Made by a program: the position numbers and the translations under genes. Below, in pieces: positions 7,260 to 14,309 of a stretch of DNA of 15,606 nt (positions are counted from its first letter, which is position 1; each line of letters opens with the position of its first letter). This DNA is from Pseudomonadota bacterium (GTDB lineage Bacteria > Myxococcota > Bradymonadia > UBA4248): positions 1-15,606 of the forward strand of contig JAGBXG010000445.1 in the NCBI GenBank assembly GCA_017629415.1, given 5' to 3'. The notes under the pieces were generated by a model, which saw nothing but the letters and a program-made list of their open reading frames with translations, was not told where the DNA came from and made no database searches.

Positions 7260-7538
7260 TTATTCTGCAGGTTCTACCGGCGCACCTTCCATGCCCATGG
7301 CATCGGCAGTTGTGCGCTGTTCTTCATTAATGGTCAGGCGATGTGCCGTTTTGCCGCGCTGCGGAAATTCAAAACATTTGTAGCAAAATGCCTGATGTGA
7401 GCCATCTTCCTGTTCCTCAACGACCCATCCGCCGGAAAGACCGCGAACTTCGAAGGCTTCCCATTTTAGGCGCGTACCGCAATAATGGCAACGGCCCTGG
7501 CGAACTTTAAAAATTTCGTAACGTTGTTTTTCGTCCAT
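7260..7538 (-). CDS. Small Cys4 zinc-binding-type protein, unknown function
   Basis: The 92-residue protein has two CxxC knuckles, Cys17/Cys20 (RCHYCGTRL) and Cys52/Cys55 (FCYKCF). About 30 residues separate them, including WEAFEV and GGWVVEE. This spacing resembles a treble-clef or HNH-like zinc fold. The histidine-rich catalytic core of an HNH nuclease is not evident, with only an isolated GSHQAF before the second knuckle, so no nuclease activity is claimed. The C-terminus (PVEPAE) is acidic. Upstream AGAGCTGATC gives a weak ribosome site. It is the first gene of a likely two-gene unit with the acidic-repeat protein. Confidence 0.7.
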   Translation of the reverse strand: MDEKQRYEIFKVRQGRCHYCGTRLKWEAFEVRGLSGGWVVEEQEDGSHQAFCYKCFEFPQRGKTAHRLTINEEQRTTADAMGMEGAPVEPAE

Positions 7539-7591
7539 GATCAGCTCTAAAGATAAAAGTGAATAAAATCTATCTGACTTTTGGGTGTATT

Positions 7592-7669
7592 CGGCTTTTT
7601 GGCGTATGCCAAATACGCCGGATTTTAGCTTCGCTATGTCGAGCCTGACGGCTCTTCATACGCTTCGCC
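7592..7669. repeat. 93-bp tandem duplication, copy 1 (78-bp conserved core)
   Basis: It contains a hairpin GGCGTAT-GCCAA-ATACGCC (7601-7619) and, at 7633-7663 on the minus strand, a bulged-hairpin repeat: GC-g-TATG, AA, GAGCC, loop GTCA, GGCTC, GA, CATA-GC. Copy 2 begins exactly 93 bases later and differs at only a few positions. It lies between the baseplate operon and the small Cys4 gene. Open frames across it are repeat translations. Confidence 0.9.
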
Positions 7670-7684
7670 ATGGTGTGGGGTATC

Positions 7685-7762
7685 CGGCTTTTTGGCGTAT
7701 GCCAAATACGCCGGATTTGGGCTTCGCTATGTCGAGCCTGACGGCTCTTCATACGCTTCGCC
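7685..7762. repeat. 93-bp tandem duplication, copy 2
   Basis: The same two hairpins occur here: one at 7682-7716, where outer arms ATCCGGC/GCCGGAT pair perfectly, and a bulged-hairpin repeat at 7726-7756 on the minus strand. Six T's (7765-7770) follow on the plus strand, so the plus strand reads as a hairpin plus T-run. No plus-strand gene precedes it. Confidence 0.9.
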
Positions 7763-7777
7763 CATTTTTTAGTGCAT

Positions 7778-7822
7778 CCCCGAGTTTTACCGGATCGGGG
7801 CGTTGCGGGGCGGCAGCCCCGC
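7778..7822. repeat. Two GC-rich hairpins
   Basis: CCCCGA (7778-7783) pairs with TCGGGG (7795-7800). GCGGGGC (7805-7811) pairs with GCCCCGC (7816-7822) around GGCA. They are part of the intergenic repeat island downstream of the baseplate operon. No coding potential was found. Confidence 0.7.
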
Positions 7823-7832
7823 ATTGGGGGTA

Positions 7833-7879
7833 GGCGCGTATTGGCGCAGCCAATAGCGCCGCAGGGGGCTTAGCCCCCT
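7833..7879 (+). repeat. Bulged-hairpin repeat plus adjoining hairpin
   Basis: GGCGC, bulged G7838, TATTGGC, loop GCA, GCCAATA, GCGCC (7833-7860) forms a 12-bp stem with one bulged G, in the same place as in the copies at 56 and 15515. AGGGGGC-tta-GCCCCCT (7863-7879) follows. The pair sits 55 bases past the stop of the last baseplate-operon gene and could act as a transcript 3' end, but no T-run follows on the minus strand. Confidence 0.75.
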
Positions 7880-7933
7880 AAAAGGAAAACTGCATGGTTC
7901 AAAGATTTCTGAGAACATGCAAAGTTCAAGGCA

Positions 7934-9481
7934 TTACAGCGCCTGATAGAACCAGAAGCGATACATATTGATATCACGTGCGGCGGTCACAGCTTTTTGT
8001 GTCACTTTCAGGACTTCGCTGGAAACGAATTCGGCCGGGATGAGGAACGGCCAGTTACGCCAACGGAAGCGTTTATCGGAGCCCGCGCATTGTGAAATAC
8101 CCACGCGGACGTCGTTGGCGGAGTATTCGATTTCGAAGTCCCCGCGAGCATAGTCCATACGGCGGAGGAGCATAATCGGGCGGTTGGGGGTGACATTATG
8201 GACTTCAAATGAAGTGTAGCCGCCTTCATGAGCGATACCGACGTCTTCGACGGTGACGCCGTCCGGGTAACGAATGCGCTGACGGGCGCGCCAAGAATCG
8301 CGAGCTTCCAAAATTTGGAACATGTGTGCGGTTTCGCTGTCTTTGTTCAAGACATCGATCATATCGATCAAAGTCCATTCCTGGCCATCGATGGTGATGA
8401 CTTCGGGCATGTCACCGCTCAATTCTTTCAGGCGTGTCCATTCCTGTGAAATTTCGTTTTCACCATTTTCCAGTACAGTTGGTGCCAGTTCTTCGCCGAC
8501 GATTGCGGAAAGTGACAAAGAGCCTTTTTCTTTGACGGCAATGACCTGATCCAAGCTGTTGAAATTGATGAGTTCATTTTCGTCGATCAAGAGTGCTTTA
8601 TCGTCCACGAGATCGCGGAACACTTCCACCGAGTGTTTGAACTGACCGAAGTCTTTCATGGCTTTCAAGGTCGGTTTAGTGGCTTCGATTTCTGTGATGG
8701 TATCCCATTCGAGGTTACCGATATCGGACAAGAGCGGCATAATATTCTGGGGACCGACGGTGCCGGATTCGAGCAACATATCGATCATCATCAAGCCCAG
8801 AGCCGCGCCGTTGGCGGCGAGAACTTTTTTATCGCGAGCCATGCGATAGTAGGAATCACGCTGACCGCGAATAATTTTGCGCAAACGATTGATGAGTTCC
8901 ATCGGCAGGTAACCGCCGACGACGCCCGCGCGAGGCACGAAACGCAGATCGATTTCATTCGGGCCGGGTTCCATGGGATCTTTGGCATCCGTAATTTTCT
9001 TGGCATCTTCGGTCAGATAAACGCGTGCGATTTCGACTTCACGGGAAATATCCGGTTCTGTGATTGAAATTTCAATCGCGGCTTTTTCCTGAATGCGGCG
9101 ATGACCTTTGAAATCAAGATTTTCTTTATAAGAAATGAAATCGGTGAATTCTTCGACGTATTTCACGACGAAATAAATCGTCAAAGGAAGTTTGAAATCT
9201 GCCTTATTGATGGCTTTGATTTCTGTTTCATAAAGAATGATATCGTTGCCCTGACCGTCAATGGCATAACCCGGTGAAACCTCGACCGACATATCTGCAC
9301 GACCGCGAGCGCGGACTTTCAGTTCCTGACGATATCCGGGAACCATGCCGGCCCCATGAAAACAGCGGTTATGGAGTTTGTGTTTTTCGACATGATACCG
9401 TTCAGCATCATTCCAGTCCTTGGTTGTCGTTACAAAACCCTTGAAAAAATTAATTCTCTTAAATCCCTGGTCTTCAGCCAT
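7934..9481 (-). CDS. Contractile-injection-associated protein, probable peripheral particle/baseplate component
   Basis: The 515-residue protein is the last gene of the baseplate operon. No signal peptide or membrane segment is seen. The N-terminal region (about 8-160) is beta-rich: FFKGFVTTTKDWNDAERYH, then LHNRCFHGAGMVPGY and VEVSPGYAIDGQGNDIILY. From memory, similar N-termini occur in uncharacterised proteins near tail/baseplate genes. The middle (about 190-400) is mainly helical. The C-terminal part (about 418-515) looks like a beta-sandwich (FEVHNVTPNRPIMLLRRMDY ... YRFWFYQAL). A fibre, tip or adaptor role is inferred from position. ATG at 9481 is chosen because AGGTGGAG ends 3 bases before it; an in-frame GTG at 9490 lies inside that site. 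It is separated from the tail-I gene by 120 bases with a hairpin. Confidence 0.8.
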   Translation of the reverse strand: MAEDQGFKRINFFKGFVTTTKDWNDAERYHVEKHKLHNRCFHGAGMVPGYRQELKVRARGRADMSVEVSPGYAIDGQGNDIILYETEIKAINKADFKLPLTIYFVVKYVEEFTDFISYKENLDFKGHRRIQEKAAIEISITEPDISREVEIARVYLTEDAKKITDAKDPMEPGPNEIDLRFVPRAGVVGGYLPMELINRLRKIIRGQRDSYYRMARDKKVLAANGAALGLMMIDMLLESGTVGPQNIMPLLSDIGNLEWDTITEIEATKPTLKAMKDFGQFKHSVEVFRDLVDDKALLIDENELINFNSLDQVIAVKEKGSLSLSAIVGEELAPTVLENGENEISQEWTRLKELSGDMPEVITIDGQEWTLIDMIDVLNKDSETAHMFQILEARDSWRARQRIRYPDGVTVEDVGIAHEGGYTSFEVHNVTPNRPIMLLRRMDYARGDFEIEYSANDVRVGISQCAGSDKRFRWRNWPFLIPAEFVSSEVLKVTQKAVTAARDINMYRFWFYQAL

Positions 9482-9502
9482 GATCTCCACCTGATGCGCA
9501 AG

Positions 9503-9521
9503 CTCTGAGAAACCCTCAGAG
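9503..9521 (-). promoter_or_regulatory. Hairpin in the leader of the 515-residue protein gene
   Basis: CTCTGAG (9503-9509) and CTCAGAG (9515-9521) form a 7-bp stem, 13 bases upstream of the ribosome site. The minus strand has no T-run after it, so it is more likely an mRNA processing or stability element than a terminator. Confidence 0.4.
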
Positions 9522-9601
9522 AATGTCTATATGATGAAATAATTTATTGAGATGATGCATAACGCATTTTAACGGATTTCAGAATACCGAAAAAATACGT
9601 T

Positions 9602-10495
9602 TTATTCTTCGCCCGGAAGCCGTTCAACTTCTGCTTCACCAAGCTCCACAATTTCTTCGCCGGAACCGATAACATAGCCGGAATCTTCGTCGCCGACCAT
9701 GAGTTGGAATTCCGAGAGTGCCACTTTTTTGCCCTTGAAACGAAGATAATACATCGTATGAGCAGGTTTTTCGGCACGAATAATGTCGTGAATCTTGATA
9801 ATCGTATGTTCCGAAACCTCTTCAGGTTCGAGCGGAATATCGACGATAAAACAGTGAGAAACATTCACTTGCGGGAAAATGATGGTGTCGATATCCATCG
9901 TGGAATGCACACCAATCTGGAAACCATGGAAAGGCCAGGCATTTTCGATAATCTCAGGTTCTACGCCTGTAAATATCGATAAAAATAACTTCAAACCTTT
10001 CACGGTGCCACGGATGCGATAATAATCTACCGCGCGACGCAGCAAATAACGTTTTTTACCTTCGGGCCAGTCTTCATCTAAAACAAACCCAATCCAGCTT
10101 GCAAGCCAAGGTAAAAACTTCTCCGGCGTCTCATATGGATCAAACATGCTTGCGATGTTGTTGACATTGATCGCCACCGAATCAAACATGTGGCGAATAA
10201 TCCACAGAAAATCGCGAAGATGCGTATGACCCTCATATATCGCCGTGCGATATATCCCAGGTAAAAATTCACAAAATGAACGCTGGGCGACATGAATCGT
10301 CACGATCGTGTCGGCATCGACGATCTGACCTTTCGGCGGATCCTGACTCAACACGGTCATTGGCGTTTCAAAACTTTCTTCGTAAAAAAGATCAGGCTTC
10401 GGAAATCCATTCAGCTCCAGATAGATCGAAGCATCGGCCGCCGTCAGCCCTTCAAGATCAGGAACGCTCAGTTTTCTTTTCGTTTGTACGCGCAT
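9602..10495 (-). CDS. PASTA domain fused to phage tail protein I-type baseplate protein
   Basis: The 297-residue protein has two parts. Residues about 8-70 look like a PASTA module (VPDLEGLTAADA ... LSQDPPKGQIVDADTIVTI). Residues about 72-255 match the P2 gpI/TIGR02242-type tail protein: FLPGIYR, FLPWLASWIGF, RRAVDYYRIRGTVKGLKLFL (153-172), and IIRAEKPAHTMYYLRF (238-253). The acidic C-terminus ends ERLPGEE. In contractile tails gpI binds gpJ to form the baseplate wedge, which fits its place directly after the J-like gene (34-bp gap). PASTA domains usually bind peptidoglycan or beta-lactam-like ligands in Ser/Thr kinases and PBPs, so a cell-wall-contact role is possible. GGAG 6 bases before the ATG supports the start. 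Confidence 0.9.
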   Translation of the reverse strand: MRVQTKRKLSVPDLEGLTAADASIYLELNGFPKPDLFYEESFETPMTVLSQDPPKGQIVDADTIVTIHVAQRSFCEFLPGIYRTAIYEGHTHLRDFLWIIRHMFDSVAINVNNIASMFDPYETPEKFLPWLASWIGFVLDEDWPEGKKRYLLRRAVDYYRIRGTVKGLKLFLSIFTGVEPEIIENAWPFHGFQIGVHSTMDIDTIIFPQVNVSHCFIVDIPLEPEEVSEHTIIKIHDIIRAEKPAHTMYYLRFKGKKVALSEFQLMVGDEDSGYVIGSGEEIVELGEAEVERLPGEE

Positions 10496-10529
10496 TTCCT
10501 ACTCCAGAGAATGGCTCGATAATACACAG

Positions 10530-13500
10530 TTACATCACGCGTTCGCGTGTTTTCTCTGTAATATCGACATTGACGAGATACGGCAGACCCTTAGGCCCGA
10601 GTTTAATTTGATCGACAAACATGCCTTTGTCTTCATCCAAAATTTGGACGCGATCGACAAAGTCCACGCCTTCGACATTTTCAATAATCTGATAAAGATC
10701 AACCTTCAGAACACTGCGACCAAATTTCCAGCCTTTGCCGTCGCGGCCACCCACAATCGGATGTAAGAAACGGCGAAGCGCCTTATTAATATCGCGTTTC
10801 AAACGTTCGCTGGCACCTGTCGATGTGCGGATAATATCCAGGTAAACGCTCATTTCCGTGTATTGTGGACGTTCGACGTTCACTTTAACAGTAATCAGAC
10901 GGCGTTCATCTAAATAGGCTTTTACACGACGCAACAGCTCTGTTGTCGGAACAAGCTTCTTGTCATATTCTTCTTTCTGTTCGTCAAATTTAGGCACGAC
11001 AACGATCGTGACAGCACCTTCGCGTTCGGTCGAAGGCAAGCAGCATGTACGCGCAATGGCATTTGAACTCTGAAGTGACAAAACTTCAAAGTCTTCCTGG
11101 GTGACGGCACGATAACGGCTCTTGATGACATAAGGTCCGCGTTGTTTGACAGATTCAAGCGTTTCAACATCACTGCCGCCGGCACCTGGATAATGGTTGG
11201 TCACACCATCAATATAGGCAATAGCCTGACGGATTGTCGTTGCCTGGTTCACACCAATGTTCCCTTTCACGCCGCCGCCCACGCAATAATGTGATGTACG
11301 GACGTTCTGATCGAGCAAAGGCACCATCATGCCGCGCGTACCATCACCAAATCGAACCTTACCGGTCAGACGATCCAAGCGGTAATGACGGCTGCGGTCA
11401 TTCGACATGAAGAAGCTTTCAACATTCTCCCAGCGAACCCAGTAACCGCCCAAACGCGTGTCTTCCTGAATAAACGGTGTGTCGCCATAAAGTTCTTTTA
11501 ATGCCGTGATTTCTTCATCTCGCGGCATTTCTTTTTCGCGAACCCAAATTTCTTCACCCTCAAGAACAGGTGTATTCAGGAATTTGAAAACCTGATTCGG
11601 GGTGCCGCGACCCGTGCCCATGATCTCATAATTCATCGTGCGGCGGTTGATCGCTTCAACGGTATTGAAAAGAATATGATCAATCTGCGGAAGTTCCTCA
11701 TAACCGCCCATCTCCAAACGTACGCGCAGCCAGAAAAGATTCTCGCCAAACTTGCGCGTCGGGGCCATGTTCTTCGGACCTAAAAATTCGAGATAACCCG
11801 ATTCGGTAAATGCACGAGTGCCGTCTGTCACATTCAGATCTTCCCACTCTTTACCATTCCAGAATTCCCAGACCAGCTTCTTGTTGCCATAGTACTCTTC
11901 TTCCATCTTCTGATAGTACTGGCGCAGGAAACGTTCATCCTCGTGTTTGCGTTCAATTTTGCCCGCTGTACGTGTCAGAACATGGACGTAAATCTGAACG
12001 CGTTCGTTCGGGAAAGGTCCGTTCATACCGAAGTACATGGACGGATTCTCATCGGGAATCGGTTCAAACACTTGGGTCAAAGACAAATCTTCGCTCAGCG
12101 CTGCCGTCACATCTTCATAACGGAAATCGTTATAAGTCAAAACGCGAGGCGGTGTCTGGCTGGCTTCCTCATACTTGATGCGGACTGATTTCATTTGAGG
12201 CGGACGCAGGGGACGTTCATCAAACCAAGCCCATTTGTCGCCATCGAGCATGTACATACCCGGAACGCCGTAATCGCCTTGTAAAATACGCGCACGGATG
12301 AAATAGGCTTCCTGATCCGAAACTTCGACTTTCGACATATTTTCGGGAACGGTGAAACTGACGGTACCATTGCGTGTGAAGCAATAAGTCGAATCATCAA
12401 ATTCCACACCCTTGAGGGATTCTTCCACGCCTTTGGGATTAACCACACCGATGCGCTGCCACTGACGTCCGTCGTAAAATTCCCAAGCGATCTGAAGATC
12501 CGAAGACGGATTCAATCCCTGAACAGCAATGACATCGGCAAGTTCAAAGTCGATGCGGATACGTGCTGCCGCATGGCCAAAAAGTTCGTCATTGCCAATG
12601 TAGAATGCACTGTCAATGCCCGGCTCTTTGTGGAACGGATAAAAGGCTTTGCTCAAATCTGTCGGGATAAAATCGTTGCTTTCTGTCTGGGTCAACGCTT
12701 TATCGGGCAAAATGCCTTCGCCGAGAATCTCAATACGCATTTTGAGACGTTCGACATTTGTCATATCAGTATTCTGGGGCACATTTACGAGATGTGCGCG
12801 AATCCAGAAGCCTTTTTCATCGTTGACAACGGTTTCTTCCATGCTGTCAACGCCCTCAAAGGCAACCCAGCCAATCGGCAGTTCTTGTGTTGAAGGCTCG
12901 AGTTCACGCCAGCGATGACCGTTCCAGTATTCCCATTCACACAACGTCGGAAAATCGGTATCCGGACTGTCTGGAGTTTCCACACCGATAATCAAAAGGG
13001 CTTCTTCGCTGAGCACTTCGAGGCGCGGATCCATAAAATACAGATAACGTTCAACGCGCTGACAGCCCATGAAGGCTTCAAAAGATTGCCCAGGACGTCC
13101 GTAAATATACGGCGTATTATCGGCATATGCATCGTGGAATTGAGAAAAACAGCGAACAATAGAAGTCGGAAGAACAACGAGATCTTTCAAGGTCTCAAAA
13201 ACGATGGGGTCTTCATCGCTTTTATAGTTTGTGGCTACACTTGTACCGGCAGGAACGACCTGATAATTGCGCGCTCCCGGAACAAGGCTGAATGTCAGGT
13301 GGCAATGCGCAGGTTGCGGTGGCTGAAGATCAATCCCCATCAGGTTTAAAAATGCCAAATAGTTCTTCTCACCCACGCGATTGAGACGATAAAGCAAGAC
13401 TTCAATCAGCCAGGCAAAGAGTTCAAGCAGCGTAATACCAGGATCTGACGCGTTGTGATTCGTCCATTCCGGGCAGTATTTCGGTATCAGTTCTACGGCC

Positions 13501-13553
13501 TCGCGGACGAGATCTTCCCATTTGCGATCGTCCAGTTTCGGTAATGGAATCAT
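10530..13553 (-). CDS. Putative baseplate assembly protein (gpJ-like, TIGR02243 type)
   Basis: The 1007-residue protein is the largest of the operon. The N-terminus has the family signature PEWTNHNASDPGITLLELFAW (29-49), followed by YRLNRVGEKNYL. Three internal modules begin with WEYWNGHRW (207-215), WEFYDGRQW (357-365) and WEFWNGKEW (562-570). Each ends in an aromatic-[IL]-R-[AV]-[RH] strand (FWIRAHL, YFIRARI, FWLRVRL). VRFGDGTRG (733-741) and NHYPGAGGSD (786-794) lead into the Baseplate_J-like part, with YRAVTQEDFE (814-823) and GRSVLKVDLYQIIENVEGVD (945-964). It should form the wedge or inner baseplate of a contractile injection particle, with the tail-I protein as partner. Its ATG overlaps the gp25-like stop codon by four bases (ATGA), which indicates translational coupling. 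Confidence 0.93.
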   Translation of the reverse strand: MIPLPKLDDRKWEDLVREAVELIPKYCPEWTNHNASDPGITLLELFAWLIEVLLYRLNRVGEKNYLAFLNLMGIDLQPPQPAHCHLTFSLVPGARNYQVVPAGTSVATNYKSDEDPIVFETLKDLVVLPTSIVRCFSQFHDAYADNTPYIYGRPGQSFEAFMGCQRVERYLYFMDPRLEVLSEEALLIIGVETPDSPDTDFPTLCEWEYWNGHRWRELEPSTQELPIGWVAFEGVDSMEETVVNDEKGFWIRAHLVNVPQNTDMTNVERLKMRIEILGEGILPDKALTQTESNDFIPTDLSKAFYPFHKEPGIDSAFYIGNDELFGHAAARIRIDFELADVIAVQGLNPSSDLQIAWEFYDGRQWQRIGVVNPKGVEESLKGVEFDDSTYCFTRNGTVSFTVPENMSKVEVSDQEAYFIRARILQGDYGVPGMYMLDGDKWAWFDERPLRPPQMKSVRIKYEEASQTPPRVLTYNDFRYEDVTAALSEDLSLTQVFEPIPDENPSMYFGMNGPFPNERVQIYVHVLTRTAGKIERKHEDERFLRQYYQKMEEEYYGNKKLVWEFWNGKEWEDLNVTDGTRAFTESGYLEFLGPKNMAPTRKFGENLFWLRVRLEMGGYEELPQIDHILFNTVEAINRRTMNYEIMGTGRGTPNQVFKFLNTPVLEGEEIWVREKEMPRDEEITALKELYGDTPFIQEDTRLGGYWVRWENVESFFMSNDRSRHYRLDRLTGKVRFGDGTRGMMVPLLDQNVRTSHYCVGGGVKGNIGVNQATTIRQAIAYIDGVTNHYPGAGGSDVETLESVKQRGPYVIKSRYRAVTQEDFEVLSLQSSNAIARTCCLPSTEREGAVTIVVVPKFDEQKEEYDKKLVPTTELLRRVKAYLDERRLITVKVNVERPQYTEMSVYLDIIRTSTGASERLKRDINKALRRFLHPIVGGRDGKGWKFGRSVLKVDLYQIIENVEGVDFVDRVQILDEDKGMFVDQIKLGPKGLPYLVNVDITEKTRERVM

Positions 13554-13954
13554 ACTTCTCCCTCTTTACGAAGATAAAATGGATAAACCAGATTCGATTT
13601 TGTGTTGGTCTTCCGAATTGTATATGAAATCGTCACATTCATGCGGCTCTGTTCTGAACTATCGGGCTGAGCCTCCACCTCGATGTCGGCCACACGAGGC
13701 TCAAATTCCATCAAGGCACGCTTCACTTCATATTCTATCTTGGCTGCTGTTATCGCCGTGTTCGGCTCAAACAAAATATCATGAATGGCACAGCCATAAT
13801 TTGGGCGTTTCATACGTTCGCCGGGTGCCGTGCCAAGTATCAGCATCATACTCTGACGAATATTCTCATCATCAGAGCTCATTTCTGTGCCGCCCAGGGC
13901 ATCTATCTGCATCGGAAAAGAAAATCCGCTGCCGATAATCTTGCTCTTTGCCAT
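13550..13954 (-). CDS. gpW/gp25-family baseplate wedge protein
   Basis: The 134-residue protein shows the gp25-like core ILGTAPGERMKRPNYGC (39-55), HDILFEPN, EPRV (85-88), and a C-terminal NLVYPFYL strand. In T4 and related contractile systems gp25 joins the baseplate to the first sheath ring and is among the most conserved baseplate parts. Start choice: the frame also opens at a GTG at 13963 with AAGGA a few bases ahead. The ATG at 13954 keeps MAKSKIIGSGF as the N-terminus and has GGTGA 5 bases upstream. Both are plausible. The gene follows the zinc-ribbon gene by 9-18 bases and overlaps the J-like gene by 4. Confidence 0.92.
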   Translation of the reverse strand: MAKSKIIGSGFSFPMQIDALGGTEMSSDDENIRQSMMLILGTAPGERMKRPNYGCAIHDILFEPNTAITAAKIEYEVKRALMEFEPRVADIEVEAQPDSSEQSRMNVTISYTIRKTNTKSNLVYPFYLRKEGEV

Positions 13955-13972
13955 TGCTGTCACCGATCCTTA

Positions 13973-14164
13973 TCAATAAGCACTGATGCCTTCAATCCAG
14001 CGCCCGCATTCCGTGCATTTCACGCTGATTGTTGCGCCTTCTGTATCGACTTCAACGGCCTTCTTGTCGCAAAATGGACATACAAGCCCATCCACGTGAC
14101 CATTCATCACATCGTCAAGCACATCCTGCCATACCGAAAGTTCATCATAATCACATTCTGACAT
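13973..14164 (-). CDS. Small zinc-ribbon protein heading the baseplate operon
   Basis: The 63-residue protein has an acidic N-terminal helix (YDELSVWQDVLDDVMNGH), followed by a zinc ribbon with Cys29/Cys32 (CPFC) and Cys50/Cys53 (CTEC) flanking ATISVK. The start is set by GGGAGGAG ending 5 bases before the ATG at 14164; the longer frame to 14179 begins at a TTG inside that site. Its tight link to the gp25-like gene suggests a particle-assembly or regulatory role, but I do not recognise the family. A tandem 10-bp repeat lies directly upstream of the ribosome site. Confidence 0.75.
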   Translation of the reverse strand: MSECDYDELSVWQDVLDDVMNGHVDGLVCPFCDKKAVEVDTEGATISVKCTECGRWIEGISAY

Positions 14165-14176
14165 CGCATCTCCTCC

Positions 14177-14196
14177 CAATGAGTTTCAATGAGTTT
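14177..14196. repeat. Tandem 10-bp direct repeat ahead of the baseplate operon
   Basis: CAATGAGTTT occurs twice with no spacer (14177-14186 and 14187-14196), overlapping the 5' edge of the zinc-ribbon ribosome site. One repeat equals about one helical turn, so the two copies face the same side of the DNA, as a regulator site might. The repeat is exact; an operator role is inference. Confidence 0.6.
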
Positions 14197-14249
14197 AGTT
14201 AGACCGTTTCCGCAGCAAATGCCGCGAGGTGACAGATGATAGAGGTTCT

Positions 14250-14268
14250 GCAGGCCTTCTTGGCCTGC
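14250..14268. promoter_or_regulatory. Perfect hairpin between the YchF-like gene and the baseplate operon
   Basis: GCAGGCC (14250-14256), loop TTCTT, GGCCTGC (14262-14268). No T-run follows on the minus strand, so it is not a standard terminator. It could separate transcripts by processing or serve as a protein site. It lies in the 145-bp gap that should also hold the operon promoter, for which no convincing -35/-10 pair was found. Confidence 0.45.
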
Positions 14269-14309
14269 CATCGCTCTCATAATCATTTAAAATATCGTAA
14301 GCAAAAAAC

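Noticed and set aside
7260..7538. HNH endonuclease assignment for the Cys4 protein
   Set aside because: The two CxxC pairs fit, but the catalytic His-containing beta-hairpin is not evident.
7570..7833. Open frames of 82-84 codons across the repeat island
   Set aside because: Both are translations of the 93-bp duplication, and the peptide repeats itself for that reason.
14222..14285. Possible tRNA or small RNA gene around the GCAGGCC hairpin
   Set aside because: Only one stem is present; there is no cloverleaf, promoter or T-run.
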